From NCBI RefSeq assembly GCF_020497125.1, contig NC_059072.1:272844045-272908044 (forward strand): a stretch of DNA of 64,000 bases, in the 5' to 3' direction. Shown piece after piece: positions 9,604 to 20,100 of this stretch (the first letter of the stretch is position 1; the number at the start of each line of letters is the position of its first letter). The DNA is from Mauremys mutica (taxonomy: Eukaryota; Chordata; Testudines; Geoemydidae). The position numbers were made by a program, and so were the translations under genes. The notes under the pieces were generated by a model that worked only from the letters and a program-made list of their open reading frames with translations, was not told the DNA's origin and made no database searches.

Positions 9604-10949
9604 TTAAATGTTAGAGATCATAGGAGCCAAACTCCATAAATATGGTGCTGTTTTAAAATCTGTACACAGCTGACTTGGCAGGCAACCAGCAATGTAAATC
9701 TACAAGTCAAGCTTTCATTATAAGCAGTTGCTGCCTGCCACTACTAGTAGCCATTCTGAAAGTGGGATGAGAAAAGGAGATCAAGGAGTTAGGTGTAATA
9801 TTTATAATAAATATCATATGTACCTCAGTGTGATATTGTACTGCCTGAATGTATAGAGTTAAATCAAAGGAGGCTGATGGTGGAAACAAACAAGAAGCAA
9901 ACAATGGCAGAGATAAGGGGCTATTGCAGGGAATATCAAGGTCCTTGGGAAAACAGCTGGGAAGCTATTAGTAGGAAATAACCCCCTGCCTGGTTTCTAG
10001 GGGTCTGGCTCCCCTACTCTTCCCAATTCCAAACTAGGATCAAATAGTATTTAAAAAAAAAACCTTAAAGATGGTAGCCTAGACTGCAAAGGGGGAAGTT
10101 AGGGTTGTCAGTAGACTTAAGCTGACACAGACTGAGTTATATACTGAAAGAATTCTGCAGAAGTGCAATTTGTTTGGCCAGTTCAGAGATGGAGGGTAAT
10201 GGGGCTGTGTGCTGCTTACAAAGCTTGCAAGTAAAGGATATGGTAAGTTAAGACCCATAAATATGAGACTCTTTGTTGTTTTAACCCATTTTCCTAAATG
10301 GTGTGTTCCCTTTGGCAAGGAAAATGCACTTTGAAGAAGCATTTTAACCAGCCACTGTCACAGGCTCCTGAAGTAAAAAGACGTAGAGGTGCCAAACTCA
10401 ATAGGCCCTGTTGTGTTAACACAGTGTGGAAACAGGGGCCTTGTTGTGTTAACATGGTGTGGAAACAGGGAGGCTGTTTAGAAAATTGGTATATGGGTAT
10501 TTCTTCCCTGAACAGTTAGCCTGGGTGATTGGCACCCAGATCTGAACATCCACTTTAGCCTCGTCTGGATGTGAATATTCCCACAGCATAGCTTCTTCAG
10601 TGTCTTCACTGTTTATGCACTTTCCCATGTGTATCTGAGGTCATATCCTCTGGGTCTTTGTGTGTAGAGACTCTAGGACTCTTTTCCAGTCTGCTGAGTC
10701 AATTGTGGGAGAATTTGTCTGTCCTTCAGGGTGGAATTGTGGAAAAGGCATCAGGGGACTATCAGCACTCAAGTAATATCACCTGTGTTCTCACTACAAA
10801 ATGGGTGGCTTCCAGCCCAACTTAAAGTGGAAATTAGGCTCTAACACCTTCCCTCAGGTCAGCCTTAAAGTACTCGAATCCTGGGTCAGATTTGTCATAA
10901 AACATTTGAATTGTTTGGGTGTCTGATGGGTTAATTGTTCAGTGAACAT
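9604..10949. other. No recognisable gene; one small tandem duplication
   Basis: Sequence without recognisable element except a two-copy tandem repeat of about 33 bp at 10406-10470 ('ttgtgttaac', then 'gtgtggaaacaggg') and the 10887-10926 copy of the block seen at 9071-9110. Confidence 0.45.
10406..10470. repeat. Two-copy tandem duplication, period about 33 bp
   Basis: Both units contain 'ttgttgtgttaaca' or a near match, then 'gtgtggaaacaggg', with few differences. Confidence 0.75.
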
Positions 10950-11038
10950 AACATAATAACAGCCACAGTGGGTTAGAAGAATAGTCCATCTAGCCCAGAA
11001 TCCTGATCATGTTAAGTAATTTGTGTTTTACAAATTCC
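10950..11038 (-). mobile_element. CR1 LINE 3' end, short fragment
   Basis: The plus strand contains 'gtccatctagcccagaatcc', the antisense of the conserved CR1 3' UTR (the same block as at 6840-6870). Only about 90 bp remain, followed by an (AGAT)n run. Confidence 0.6.
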
Positions 11039-11060
11039 AGATAGATAGATAGATAGATTA
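11039..11060. repeat. (AGAT)n microsatellite, short
   Basis: About five repeats of agat adjoin the CR1 fragment. Confidence 0.8.
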
Positions 11061-11310
11061 CAGTTCCGTGCTTAAATAAATGCCATCTCATTTACTAAAT
11101 CATCCCAACTGTGAAAGGTTAAATTCTGTCCTGACTTGCAGTTCATGGAATATAATTGAGTTCTCTGGAGTTAAATAGAGTAACTCAGGAAAAATTTGAC
11201 CTTACAACTCCACATAGAAAAGGAAAGCATTGTGAGATAGTAGGTAGGGAATCAGGAAATGTTGGTTCTGTATCATAACTGCACTGTGGCATCAAATAAA
11301 CTATTTTACC

Positions 11311-11475
11311 TCTATCTCATAGAACTGGAAGGGACCTTGAAAAGTCATTGAGTCCAGCCCCCTGCCTTCACTAGCAAGACCAAGTACTGATTTTTGCCCC
11401 AGATTCTCTCAAGGCTTGAAGTCACAACCCTGGATTTGGCAGGCCAATGCTCAAACCACTGAGCTATCCCTGGAT
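11311..11475 (-). mobile_element. tRNA-derived Pol III SINE with CR1-like tail
   Basis: On the minus strand the head reads GGGATAGCTCAGTGGTTTG, a Pol III A box (TAGCTCAGTGG), followed by a decayed B box. The tail, 'ggactcaatgacttttcaag' on the minus strand, resembles a CR1 3' end, so the SINE was probably mobilised by CR1 enzymes. This is the tortoise Pol III (Cry I-like) SINE type. Confidence 0.85.
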
Positions 11476-12647
11476 CTCTTTGCCCTTGTTTCCAATCACT
11501 CTTTGTCTTTTCTATTTAGACGGTAAGCTGTTTGGGGAAAGGACTACCTCTCAACGTGTGTTTGTACAGAATGGAGCTCCAGTCTTAGTTGGACGCTCTT
11601 AGCAATACCAGAAAATAAATTATTATCTGCAAACTAGTCTTAATTCATCAACAAATCAGTGATTGAATTAAGAATCATAAAAACCCTGAAAAAGCATGAC
11701 GGGACTGTCATTTTGAAAAAGCCCAGAAAACCTGCTTTATTTTCTGGTTCTTCCCAAGAAACAGCTACACAAGTCTACCCTGAACCTCAGCTTCCTCTTC
11801 TGATCAGATAGAACCTACAACAGTGGGAAAAAGGGGGTAAAATATGGTTACAAGCTAGTATTAAATACATAGTTCCATTGACTTCAATGGAAATATATAA
11901 TTTACACTGACTATCCTTCCTCCACTACCCGCCTACAAGAATATGGCTCACTAGTAGAAGGATTGCTACATATAAGACAAATATGCTTAAAATAGGAAAC
12001 CTAAGAATCCTCAAATACTTCAGATTCCTTTTGTATATGGTTTCTTTTTTCTCCAACAGCCAGATGAATGGGAGAAAGAAGGGCTAGTACTTGCAAGACT
12101 GTGGACCACCAGAATATTACACAGGTTTTCCTGGATAATCTGCTGAGATGGAATAAGAATAATTTAAAATTTGAGATACACAAAAGGAAAACCTAAGGTT
12201 CCATCTAAGGTGAAAGATGTCTTCACTTCCTGATTAACTAGTAATGTTATTTAAAGAAAATCCATAAACAGATGTGCTGTTGGGGTCCACCTAAGAACTA
12301 GTTCAGTTTTTCTTATGTCTAGAAGAGCTCTCTGAATCATAACTGAAAGGATAATCAAATTAATGACTCCCTAAAAATCTGCCAGTTCCCTCCATTTCTC
12401 GGAAGACATGCTGAGCTTTTATCACTTACCCAATAGGAGTCATTTCCACATAAATGTCAAAATAAAGATAGAAACATTTTGTCCAAAGAACCATCGATCA
12501 GACAGAAAAACAAATACACTGTGATCTAGCCAGTTGTTCAGTTCAAATCAAAATGAATCGCAGTAACGTTAGGAGGCCTGTTGGGTAGGGCTGGCTGGAC
12601 AACAAGAAATCCATTTTGTGAACAATGTTAAGGTTTGTTTTTGTTCT
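11476..12647. other. No recognisable feature
   Basis: AT-rich sequence with no coding, SINE or LTR signature that I can identify. Confidence 0.45.
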
Positions 12648-12775
12648 GTAAGGCACTCACCTGAGATGTGGGAGACCTATATCCAAGCCCTTGCTCTGCC
12701 TATTTTGAAGCAGTGCTTGAATATGTGTCTTTCACATCCCGGATAAGTGTCCTAATTACTAAGCTATTCACTCTT
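12648..12775. repeat. tRNA-like inverted dimer (palindromic repeat), copy 1
   Basis: The first half ('aggcactcacctgagatgtg', then 'ggagacctatatccaagccc') is the reverse complement, with changes, of the second half ('agcagtgcttgaatatgtgt', then 'ctttcacatcccggataagt'). Each arm resembles the D-arm-to-T-arm part of a tRNA. A homologous palindrome lies at 41660-41785. It has no coding potential. Confidence 0.6.
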
Positions 12776-12910
12776 CTATGGAGGCAGGGTGGTGTATGTG
12801 TGTGTGAGGGGGGTCTCTATCTATTTCTTTTGCCCATGGAAAACCAAAAAACTACACAGTGGTTCCGTTGACATCAGTGACACTACTTGAAGAGAAAAGT
12901 ACTAGTCAAT

Positions 12911-13200
12911 GGGACTACCCGCCGGATCGGCGGGTAGCAATCAACTTCTCGGAGTTCGATATATCGCGTCTCATCTAGATGCGATATATCGAACTCCAAA
13001 CGTGCTCCCGTCGACTCCGGAACTCCACCACCGCGAACGGCAGTGGCGGAGTCGACGGGAGAGCCACGGACTTCGATCCCGCGCTGTGAGGACGGGTAAG
13101 TAGTTCGAACTAAGGTAGTTCGACTTCAGCTACGCTATTTGCGTAGCTGAAGTTGCGTACCTTAGTTCGACCCCCCCCTCCCCCCAGTGTAGACCAGGCC
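12911..13200 (-). mobile_element. Serial-hairpin MITE, copy A (GTTCGAAC type)
   Basis: On the minus strand it begins GGCCTGGTCTACACT and consists of four successive hairpins; the outermost at the far end is CTACCCGCC/GGCGGGTAG. It lacks the last few bases of that terminal repeat. Copies B (24638-24930) and C (53164-53459) are homologous along the full length. It encodes no transposase and I could not define a target duplication. Confidence 0.8.
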
Positions 13201-13561
13201 AACATGAATGAGGATGACAGAATGTGACCCTTAATTAATGGGAATGGCAGAACAGATTTGTGTGAGTCAGAACAACTCTGAATAAAGCCAAACCTGAATC
13301 TTTTGAAAGGGTTGAAGTAGTTGTGTTAAGGAGACTACCTCTCTGTGCCTCCAATCCTGGCCTATGAGAATCTTAACAAAAAGATTGAAGGGCCTAACAC
13401 AGGATATGCTGGAGTCTGCACTTCTCCCAGCTGTGAGAATTCAAAGTACAGGTACTGAGCCAAGCTCAGTAAATATTTGTTAAAATCATGCAGGGGTAAG
13501 GGGGAGGAAATAGGAAAAGTAGGGCGGGTGGGTGGATACAAGGGGTTGTAATATACTAGGC
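13201..13561. other. No recognisable feature
   Basis: No element or coding signature seen. Confidence 0.45.
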
Positions 13562-13896
13562 CAGGGATCGGCAACCTCTGGCATGCGGCTCGCCTTGGTA
13601 AGCCCCCTGGTGGGCCAGGTAAGTTTGTTTACCTGCCGCATCTGCAGGTTTGGCCGATCGCTGTTCCCACTGGCCGCGGTTCACCGCTCCAGGCCAATGG
13701 GGGCTGGGGGAAGTGGCACGGGCTGAGGGATGTGCTGGCCGTCACTTCCCACAGCCCCCATTGGCCTGGGATGGTGAACCGTGGCCAGTGGGTGCCATGA
13801 TTGGCCGAACCTGAGGACGTGGCCAGTAAACAAACTGCCCCGGCCCGCCAGGGGGCTTACCCTAGCGAGCTGAGTGCCAAAAGTTGCCAATCCCTG
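13562..13896. mobile_element. hAT palindromic MITE, 335 bp
   Basis: It is the same family as 1721-2055: ends CAGGGATCGGCAACC and GTTGCCAATCCCTG. The 8-bp target duplication is tactaggc at 13554-13561 and tactaagc at 13897-13904, one mismatch. Confidence 0.9.
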
Positions 13897-14161
13897 TACT
13901 AAGCAGACAAGATTTTGCCAGCAAAGAAGAGGAGATCCTGAAGCCTTTCTGTGGATGCACCAACTGCTGTTGGTAAGCAGCGAGGGAAACATTCCCCTCA
14001 GCAAAGGTAAGAGATTCTGATAGTTTTGTCTGCACAAAATACAAATATAACCCCCATCCAGTCAGTGTAGCTCCCTGACTCCCAATGGTAGTGGCTGGGC
14101 CATGTATAAAGGTTGATGAGTGTGCTACAGCTTTGGATAACAGAGTTAGCTGGGTTCATAA

Positions 14162-14400
14162 GGATCTTTGGGTTAATTAAATAACAAACAAATTAATGAT
14201 AAAGGAATAAAACTTCAGTAAAACAAACTGGAGAGCTCCGAAATGAGCTGCTGCACACAACCCCTCCCCCCCAACATGATCCCAACTAGTGGTTCTGGTG
14301 GGTGGTGGAGCTGTACTCTTGCATTCACTGCCAGCCTCAAGCAATCCCACAGGATCAGGATCCCCAACATGGTATTTTACGCAGCATCACTTTTCTGTAG
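14162..14400 (-). mobile_element. LTR-like 3' end of the ERV
   Basis: The plus strand 'aaggaataaaacttcagtaa' and the 'gctgctgcacacaac' block align with 'aaggcataaaactttaataa' and 'gcttctgcacacagc' at 19725-19790. It follows the integrase relic directly, where a 3' LTR is expected if env was lost. Confidence 0.5.
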
Positions 14401-14659
14401 CGAGAAGGGGTTTTCCCTTAAACAACTTAAGTTGATTAGCATGATAAATCGTATCCACATTTTTCTTATCTCCAGAAGCACAGATTCATGAGCTACATAC
14501 AGGTGTACTTGTTTAAGGTGTTTTTGTAACATTTGCATAAAAACATCCATTTTAATTCCTTCAACATGTGCATTACTTGTTCTCTACCACAAGTGATCTG
14601 GCATTTTCATTTCTCTCCTGTCATTACTTCAAAGGGTGTGTGGTTTGTGGCACTAGCTG

Positions 14660-15350
14660 ATTGCCATCTGGGCTAATGGAATTAAGCTATCCTAATCCTT
14701 TCCATTCATAGACAGAAATGTTCTTAACATCAATTTGATAGTTTTATTCACCCTTTCCACCTATCCTGAGGACTGTGGGTGATAAGGAATGTGGAACTTT
14801 TATTTTATTCCTAATGCCAACAAACAGTTTTGCATGACGGCTCCTGTAAAATGAGTTTCTTGATCTGTTTCCAGTTTTGCTGGTAAATCCCATTTGGAGA
14901 ATACCTGCTCTACCAAAACACGTGCTGTAGCTAAAGCTGTGTTGGTTCTCAATGGGAAAGCTTCAGTCCATTTTGAGAATGGATCTACTACAACCAAGAA
15001 TTATTTGTTTCCCTTTTTAGTCGTTGGGGACCATTGTTTCTATTGTATATTGGATTATTTTTTTCCCAGATTAAGCAATTGGCAAAATATTCTCTTATAT
15101 CTTTTTTTCATATGTGACGACCAGCCAAGTGCTTTAAATCTCTCTATTGTTTTGTCTGTTCCCTCATGTCCTACTGTGGGTATATCATGGACTGAGAACA
15201 TTAAATTCTTCTGAATTTGTTCTGGTACCACGCATATAGGTATCTCATTCCTGTGATATATGAGCAAAGAACTCCCTGTTGCCAATCCCATTTTTGATGC
15301 ATAAGGTTTTAAATGTGAATCATTTGACAATTCCTTTTTTCCCTGTACAT
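14660..15350 (-). pseudogene. Retroviral integrase relic
   Basis: Integrase would join the viral DNA to the chromosome. The N-terminal zinc region survives as VHDIPTVGHEGTDKTIERF (about 15110-15190, histidines of the HHCC finger). The core piece at 14800-14997 includes VVVDPFSKWTEAF with the first catalytic aspartate (about 14984) and ETDQETHFTG with the second (about 14865; the usual glycine after DQ is now E). After a stop at 14800, HPQSSG.VERVNKTIK holds the catalytic glutamate. Further stops and shifts follow. The domain order and motifs are clear, but it cannot be functional. Confidence 0.8.
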
Positions 15351-15512
15351 CGGGGTCAGCAACCTCTGGCACGCGACTGGCCTGGGACTGCGAACCGCGG
15401 CCAGTGGGAGCCGCAATCTGCCGAACCTGCTGACGTGGCAGGTAAACAAACTGGCCTGGCCCACCAAGGTGCTTACCCTGGAGAGCCATGTGCCAGAGGT
15501 TGCCAACCCCTG
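15351..15512. mobile_element. Internally deleted hAT MITE (162 bp) inside pol
   Basis: It has the family's ends, GGGGTCAGCAACCTC and GAGGTTGCCAACCCCTG, but lacks about half of the middle compared with the 335-bp copies. It sits exactly at the junction where the ERV passes from the RT thumb to the integrase N-terminus. Confidence 0.8.
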
Positions 15513-16357
15513 GATTACACTTTAGCAGTTGTAGCAGTTTCAGTAGTCCATCTAGCACCTTGAGATGCTCCTCTTGGGTAATTGTAGCAAGGCACAAGTC
15601 ACCAACATACTGAACCAGATTAGATGGTTTAGAAAAATGTAATTGTGAACATTTAATTTGCCTATGAAAAATAGAAGGAGCATGTTGAAGTCCTTAGGGC
15701 AAATGATTCCATGTAAATTGTTGCCCTTCACAGGTAAAAGCCAGTTTATATTGACATTTGGGATCCAAAGGGATGGCCCTATCTCCATTAGAAATATCTA
15801 AAACAGAGAACCACTGCATATCTGAAAAAAAAGATTTCAGCAAATCAGGTGTTATGGCTACCATAGGAGAACATGCAGGGTAACGTGCTTCAGTTTGTGA
15901 AAATCAGTTGTGAGTCTTCAAGACCCATCAGGCCAAATGGAGAGTTATTAACTATTGGCCAAATTGGAGAGCAGAGGACACCCTGCTGTACCAAATAAGC
16001 AATATTTTCTGCAATAAATGGTTTTGCTTCATCTGGGTAAAGATATTGGCATTGAGGGGGTGGATCTGGCCCTGTAATCCTTACAGTAACTGCCATCCTG
16101 CCACAATCATGTTTGTGTTGAGCAAAAGCTGAAGCATTTGCTGCCACGAAGGGTTCCAGAATATCCCTCGAAGGATGAGTCTCATAAATTGCTGACAAAT
16201 TATATTGTGCAGGTTTCTTGATCATAGCAATTGCATGTGAATCAGGAATAACAATTGGATTAGTTCCACAAAAAGATCCAGTAACAGTGCACAACAAGCA
16301 ATTAGTAAAATCAACTATGCACCCATGTTGAACCATAAAATCAGAACCAAGTATCAT
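15513..16357 (-). pseudogene. ERV protease end and reverse transcriptase relic
   Basis: The right-hand piece (15890-16357) starts MILGSDFMVQHGC, the second conserved protease loop, then enters the RT finger region with a QYLYPDEAKPFIAENI block. After a break, the 15513-15800 piece carries SNGDRAIPL, an HLP*GLQHAPS box with an internal stop, and YVGD in place of the catalytic YVDD at about 15605. The reading stops in the thumb where the MITE lies. RNase H is absent. Confidence 0.75.
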
Positions 16358-16540
16358 AGAATATCAGGGTTGGAAGGGACCTCAGGAGGTCATCAAGCCC
16401 AACCCCCTGCTCAGAACAGGACCAATCCCCAAACGGACTTTTGCCCTGATCTCTAAATGGGCCCCCTGAAAGATTGAACTCATAACACTAGGTTTACCAG
16501 GTTAATACGCAAACCACTGAGCTATCCCATTCCTCCCATA
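16358..16540 (-). mobile_element. Pol III SINE with CR1-like tail, inserted in ERV pol
   Basis: The minus strand carries GGGATAGCTCAGTGG (A box, about 16514-16528) and GAGTTCAATC (B box, about 16470-16485). The tail on the plus strand, 'tcatagaatatcagggttgg', matches the CR1 3' end with its tcatagaat repeat. Both boxes are near consensus. Confidence 0.9.
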
Positions 16541-16549
16541 GTTTGAGGT

Positions 16550-16819
16550 TCAGGCAAACAAGTATGTGCAAACACATGCATTCATTGCATTACTTCCTAT
16601 AAGGACAGATAGGGTCACAGAAAGAGTAGAAGATACAAAATTACTTGCAAAAGTTTTCAAAGCTAAAGGCTTACCAGAAGAAAAGGAAGACACAGAAGGC
16701 TTAACTTCATGCAAAAGAGAAATGGAGGCTGAGGTGTCAATTAGCATACTTAATTGGCGGCCTCTTGCCAAAGCTAACACACAAGGATGACCACAGCTAT
16801 CCAGTTGCAAGTGGCACAA
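16550..16819 (-). pseudogene. ERV aspartic protease relic
   Basis: The frame contains RGRQLSMLIDTSASISLLHE; IDTSAS stands where retroviral proteases have the active-site DTGA. It lies just upstream of the GSDF loop at 16340, from which it is separated by the SINE. It is short and ends in a stop at 16550. Confidence 0.65.
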
Positions 16820-17075
16820 AACTTTACATGGGGCCTGACACCCTCATTGTGAAAAAGGGGGTTCTGGAGAAGCAGTGGGTTTTGTCTGTGCTGCTCCGGG
16901 GTCTGAATTTGTTTGGCTGTGAACTGTAGTCGCTGCATCAATTTGATCATGCAGCCTACTACTTTCTTTCTAATATGTTGGTTAGGACCTGAAGGATATA
17001 TTTCCTGATCCTCCTGATGCAGTCCATGGGATGCATGCTGTGTATCTTGAGGGGTGTTATAATTTCCTTCCCTGC

Positions 17076-18960
17076 CTACCCTTTGGTATGGTGGGGGGTA
17101 TCCTGAGCATAGTAAAATCCTTCCATGGTTTTATTACACACAGCTGAATTCCATCCAGGGAACTTTTTCCACTTTTCCTTAAAACCTTGAGCTTGGAGTC
17201 TCCTCCTGCTCATGTTTAACCCTTTGGGTCCTTCCACTTTTATTATGTTTGCAGCAATTTTATTTTTCCCTGCTTCAGCCTTACTGGCCATGATACTTCG
17301 GTGTGCTCTCACCATTAAATCCAAAACTTAATTTAGGGGGTGTCTTTCTTTACTGTTACCAGTAATTCTATTTTATTTTTGATTCCAGCACTAGCATTAT
17401 TAATCAGCACATTTACCTACTGGGGGTCCTGATGCCAATTAACAGTATCATTTATCTTATTCATTTGCCATGCAGAAGACAGCCTCTCATGATAATTTGT
17501 AGGATGTTCCCCTGGTGACTGTTTAATATTTGCCACCAGAACAATCCCCGTTTGCCCAGGATTTAAAATTCCCTGTAACTGCGTTAAAGTTTTACCAAAG
17601 CCCTTTTGGCCAGTTCTAAAACTGTCTGGAAGCACATTCCATGCTGCCTTGTCAACTGTCATCTGCAATTTTTTATCAGATGTTTCTGAGTTAAATGATG
17701 TAGCTCCTTTTGTTGTTTAATTCTATTGGCAAGCAGAGAGATAGAATTCCCTTTTTGCATATTACCCACAATTGAGCAACAAATGTAAGTGTTTAAATAT
17801 TAGTAATAGTCACTGACTTTTCAGTTTTAGTGGAAGTTTCTAATCTATTTATTTTAGTGTTTGAGAAAGTGGTTGCCAAGGCTCTGTCTCCTCTTCCTCA
17901 GATTCTGTTTCTGGAACTTCTTCCTCAGATTTCCCCCCTAAATCAACCAAACTCTGATGACCTTTGGTGGCTGTTTGTTTAGACTTTCTTGTTCTCCCTG
18001 CCACTACAGGAATCTTAACCCTTTCACCACATGCTCTCTCTCTCACCTCATCTACCCACAGTTCCACATACTCATAACCATACTCGTGACAATCCCAATA
18101 AACATTATCTCCTGGGCCTGGATATGGAGGTTCTGTGGATGGCAGACGATCTGGTCTTAAAGCTGCTATTTGCCCCCTGAAAGCTGTGACCTGTTCCTTT
18201 AAATCCTTCTCTCTCAGCTTACACTGACTGTGATCTTTCACAGTGAGTCTTCCTGCTACAACCTGATTCTGCACTATCCTACATGTGCTTTTTAAATCCT
18301 CAGCTTGCAATTTCCACCTTAATTTCTCCTTTCTCTCCTGACTGATTTATTCCTGGAAGTACCCAATTTTATCCTTTGCCTCCTGCAAATTACAAGACAA
18401 GGAGGTGTTTAAACTACTGACACCTTCCAGTTGTTGTTTTACTTCCTTGTTTTGCTCCTTTTTTGCCTCCAAATCATATTTCAATTCCTTCATTTTCGCC
18501 TTCATTTTAATAATGATATTATTTAAAGCCATGCAAGTTACATACTAACTTACTAACAGGTACAAACAGACCTTGTATAGCCATGCATTCTAACTGTTTC
18601 TCTTTCCCTTTTCTACCTTTCCTCTCTGTCTCTTCATCAATCAGCTTACACACATATTTCCAAGGATCACTTTCATCAATTGCTTTTAATGCAAATAAAG
18701 TGGTTCCTTGTTCAATAACATAGTTTATTATAAAAGTCTCTAGGATATGCCCCCTTGTTGGCCGACATTTTTCTTATTTAACCTATTTCAAGGGTTACTT
18801 GATTATCTTAAACTTACTTTATTATTTTCCCCAGGTACATTTTACTGATGAGTACTGGAATGCGCTATGCATTCATGCATTAGAACAGTAGAAAAAACCC
18901 TTTGTGAGCTGTCCTTGCCTTTTACCAGAAAACATAGGTCGCTATCCCAGGTAATCTGAA
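17076..18960 (-). pseudogene. ERV gag relic
   Basis: Several broken frames cover the gag position between the primer site and protease. The first holds YVIEQGTTLFALKAIDESDP and a basic KGRKGKEK stretch (about 18575-18730). Next comes a predicted coiled coil rich in K, E and Q (18347-18532), then a proline-rich and acidic part ending in EEEVPETESEEEE (about 17880-17930), then a capsid-like piece with QSPGEHPTNYHERLSSAW (17417-17668), the 'PGEHP' segment typical of the capsid C-terminal region. A basic piece follows (17076-17324). I saw no intact zinc knuckle. Confidence 0.6.
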
Positions 18961-18983
18961 TCCAATTGATACCGTTATTGACA

Positions 18984-19001
18984 ATCACGTCGTGGTCACC
19001 A
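18984..19001 (-). other. Retroviral primer-binding site, tRNA-Trp type
   Basis: The minus strand reads TGGTGACCACGACGTGAT. From memory the tRNA-Trp 3' end would require TGGTGACCCCGACGTGAT, so 17 of 18 bases fit. tRNA-Trp is the primer of avian alpharetroviruses among others. It lies three bases inside the LTR at 19005. Confidence 0.75.
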
Positions 19002-19004
19002 ATT

Positions 19005-19443
19005 TGTTGCATGTCTGAGTTAATGACTCGAGATTGTAAAAATAACAGGCTCAATTGAAATTATTTAATCTAAGATTATTAATCAGAGGTTAGTACAGCA
19101 CTATACAGAAATAAATAGATCTATTATCACTCTTTGTTGCCAGACTAGGAGCTGGATATGTGTCTTTCCTGCATCTGGAAGAGACACACAATTTTCATTC
19201 CACCAACCTAAGTTTTCATATCACTACCATTATATAGGGTTTCAGACAAAGGAAATCTAGTTGCCAAGAATTTATCCCAGAAACTTATGTTCTGATGTCA
19301 ATTCTATAAAATCTCAGTTTCCCTGACTCATATGAGAAGGCATGATTATTTACAGCTGAGAGGACTAACAATTCTTCAAGTTAATATATCTCAGTGGGTC
19401 TATCTTATCTCACAATCATTCTTCCATGTCGATTTCCCCAACA
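19005..19443 (-). mobile_element. LTR (439 bp) next to the tRNA-Trp primer site
   Basis: The minus strand begins TGTTGGGGAAATC and ends ACATGCAACA, with TGTTG/CAACA inverted ends. A TATA-like box, CCCTATATAATGG, lies near 19235. No second copy of this LTR is present at the far end of the provirus. Confidence 0.65.
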
Positions 19444-19681
19444 GAAAACATGTGCTACAACAATAATTTCGTATTAGTTTCCCAAGATTAGATACAGTAT
19501 AATAAATAAATTCCTGAATAGGGATACTTATTGGTCAAGGCCAGTGTTCTATGCCTTAACATTCAGACATACTCTTTGTTGAAGATAAATATTCTAAAGA
19601 ATAGCTAATATCGATAAAGCAAATATACAGAAGGTAAGAACTAAAGGTATAACTGTTTACTAACAGGTACAAACAGACACC

Positions 19682-20100
19682 ATGTAACAATCTTGGGGTT
19701 CCTTAAATAATAAACCAGTGAATGAGAAAGGCATAAAACTTTAATAAAATAAACTAGAGAGTTTCTGTAGTGGGCTTCTGCACACAGCCATGTGGTGTTC
19801 CCAATCCCTGCCTCCAGGGCACATCTTCAAGTTCCTAAGTTCATAATACTGTCTCTTATGAGGAAGCATTTCTAAATTATAATCTTCTACAAACATCTCT
19901 ATAGGACTCAAGTATTAAGATGTGGGGGTCCCTACTGAGAGCCCCATTGCCAATTATATACTCAGGGATGTGGAATTATATGAATGACCTTGGATATACC
20001 CACTCCTAGCAAAAGGAAATCATACACCTGGCAGAAACGGGGTCCTCTTTTTGTCTGTGTTGCACTAAGCATGATGGCTTCCTTTATTTGATTGAGGCAT
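19682..20100 (-). mobile_element. LTR-like outer end of the ERV
   Basis: It aligns with 14162-14400. On the minus strand it holds a TATA-like box (GAGTATATAATTGG, about 19955), an ATTAAA signal near 19740 and ends in AAGATTGTTACA. Its upstream limit is not defined; 20100 is approximate. Confidence 0.5.

Larger units (their letters stand above)
14162..20100 (-). mobile_element. Decayed endogenous retrovirus, minus strand, env not seen
   Basis: From high to low coordinates it carries an LTR-like end (19682-20100), a second, different LTR (19005-19443) with primer site (18984-19001), gag relics (17076-18960), protease (16550-16819), RT (15513-16357), integrase (14660-15350) and an LTR-like end (14162-14400). 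The outer two LTR-like ends align with each other at very roughly 75 percent by eye. Frames are interrupted throughout. RNase H and env are not visible. A hAT MITE (15351-15512) and a SINE (16358-16540) inserted later. Protease, RT and integrase motifs fit a retrovirus of gamma/epsilon-like type, but the class is not certain. Confidence 0.7.

Noticed and set aside
9277..9639. 120-codon frame in GC-rich sequence, possibly an exon in a CpG island
   Set aside because: The segment is bounded by transposon ends and an exact 8-bp duplication, so its base composition belongs to the hAT element.
16358..16540. Possible tRNA gene with A and B boxes
   Set aside because: The boxes belong to a SINE head followed by a CR1-like tail. 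No full cloverleaf or acceptor stem forms.
18572..19656. LINE-mediated insertion with a 22-bp target duplication
   Set aside because: There is no poly-A or LINE-type 3' end at either border, and the segment contains an LTR and a primer site.
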